This document shows positions 63,127-64,000 of a DNA stretch of 64,000 nt, piece after piece; the first letter of the stretch is position 1, and every line of letters starts with the position of its first letter. The DNA comes from JBBECJ01 sp963763325. Its GTDB lineage: Bacteria > Chloroflexota > Chloroflexia > Thermomicrobiales > CFX8. The position numbers and the translations under genes are program-made. The notes under the pieces were generated by a model. That model worked only from the letters and a program-made list of their open reading frames with translations. It made no database searches and was not told the origin of the DNA. The stretch spans positions 248,001 to 312,000 of the forward strand of contig CAVXOL010000018.1 in NCBI GenBank assembly GCA_963763325.1. Direction: 5' to 3'.

Positions 63127-63370
63127 TCACTCGGAAGCGATGGTGCCGGATGTCGAGAACCGTTCGGTAAATCGTTGCGCGCGGTGACTGTGCCGGCCGC
63201 TCGCCGCGGATCGGATACGAGCTTGTTGCTACAGCATCGCCGCTACCAATGCCACACGCTCATCCATTCCGCGCTCATCAGTATTCGACGCGCCTATTGC
63301 CCTCCCCTCCACCTGGTGGTAGCGTGCCACCAGCCAACAGCGACACAGCATCAGTGAGAGGGAGCGCCAG

Positions 63371-64000
63371 ATGGTTCTCAGAGACGAAAAGCGAGTTGCG
63401 TCGATCGCCGCCGTCCAGCAGGAGATCTTCGCCGAGTTCATCGCCAGCCACCCCGGTTCCCAGAAGCATCATGAACGGGCCGTCACCCGCTTCGCCAGCG
63501 GTGTTACCCACGATGGCCGCTACCAGGAGCCGTTCCAGCTCACCATCGACCGCGCAGACGGCGCCTACAAGTGGGATGTCGATGGTAATCGTTATGTCGA
63601 TTTCGTCACCGGCCACGGCTCGCTGATCCTCGGCCACGGCCATCCTGACGTTACGGAAGCCATCAGCCGCCAACTGACGCGCGGCACCCACCTCGGTGGC
63701 AATCACGCACTTGAGCTTGAATGGGCCGATCGCATTTGCGCGATCGTGCCTGGCGCCGAGCTCGTGCGCTTCACATCGTCCGGCACCGAAACCGGAATGC
63801 TCGCCATCCGCGTCGCTCGCGCGTGGACCGGTCGCACCCGCATCGTCCAGTTCGCCGACCATTTCCATGGTTGGAGTGACACGACGTTTGGTGCGCATGG
63901 TCTGCCCGGCCTGCCGTCCAACCTGCAATCAAATGCGACCGTCATCCCCTGCGGCGATGTGAGTGCTCTTTCGGCGGCCGTCGCCGATGAGACCGCCGCT
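63371..64000 (+). CDS. Class III aminotransferase (3' partial)
   Basis: First 210 residues of a PLP enzyme related to glutamate-1-semialdehyde 2,1-aminomutase or other class III aminotransferases; it runs off the window. Seen: RFASGVTHDGRYQEPFQLTI, DGAYKWDVDGNRYVDFVTGH, GSLILGHGHPDVTEAISRQL, TRGTHLGGNHALELEWADRI, FTSSGTETGMLAIRVARAWT (phosphate-binding Ser-Gly-Thr) and FADHFHGWSDTT. HemL enzymes have a similar SGTEA loop; here it is SGTET, so substrate is uncertain. ATG 63371 has GAGAGGGAGCGCCAG upstream. The PLP Lys lies beyond the window. Confidence 0.9.
   Translation, partial: MVLRDEKRVASIAAVQQEIFAEFIASHPGSQKHHERAVTRFASGVTHDGRYQEPFQLTIDRADGAYKWDVDGNRYVDFVTGHGSLILGHGHPDVTEAISRQLTRGTHLGGNHALELEWADRICAIVPGAELVRFTSSGTETGMLAIRVARAWTGRTRIVQFADHFHGWSDTTFGAHGLPGLPSNLQSNATVIPCGDVSALSAAVADETAA

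Overview
The window is a GC-rich (roughly 60-65 %) bacterial chromosome segment. Gene content (SufU-type Fe-S assembly, LLM/F420-type oxidoreductases, S-box and T-box leaders, type 2 OMP decarboxylase, many extracytoplasmic lipoproteins without outer-membrane markers) suggests a Chloroflexota lineage related to Thermomicrobia/Sphaerobacter. That placement is inference; no rRNA or tRNA gene is visible. There is no phage, plasmid, IS transposase or CRISPR array.

Layout. 1-8 kb: suf operon (sufB truncated by the window edge, sufD, two sufS, two sufU, a Rieske ferredoxin, a SufT-like factor), interrupted by a decayed DUF433/DUF5615 toxin-antitoxin pair. 8-25 kb: housekeeping and catabolic genes (SIS protein, secreted polysaccharide deacetylase, S9 peptidase, cupredoxin lipoprotein, class II aldolase-like protein, broken S58 peptidase, M48 protease, LLM oxidoreductases, proline dehydrogenase, S51-like peptidase, broken HD protein, MFS pump). 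26-33 kb: an aspartate-family/methionine cluster: tandem SAM-I riboswitch plus Met-specifier T-box, then metX and metY; hom and asd diverge from each other, and asd carries a candidate threonine-rich leader-peptide attenuator. 33-45 kb: two-domain UspA, a PstS-like/CapA fusion lipoprotein, P450, ferredoxin, a membrane propeller protein, a PP2C-like protein, a TPR protein, threonine dehydratase and pyrF. 45-46.5 kb: ArsR-TfoX-SRPBCC mini-operon with a palindromic operator. 46.8-51 kb: a cohesin-domain protein next to a dockerin/beta-helix/CBM6 protein. 51-64 kb: peptidases (S9, M28), hydrolases, MFS, a macro-domain protein divergent from a copper chaperone with a CsoR-like operator, small enzymes, and the start of a class III aminotransferase.

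Two genome-wide oddities stand out. First, many intergenic gaps hold inverted repeats whose arms are tandem heptamers; the heptamer sequence differs between loci but the architecture is the same. One such element sits inside a peptidase gene and another between the metX T-box and the metX coding region. Second, at least nine otherwise intact genes carry net +1 frameshifts next to short homopolymers. This looks more like sequence error than biology, so those genes are annotated across the shift.
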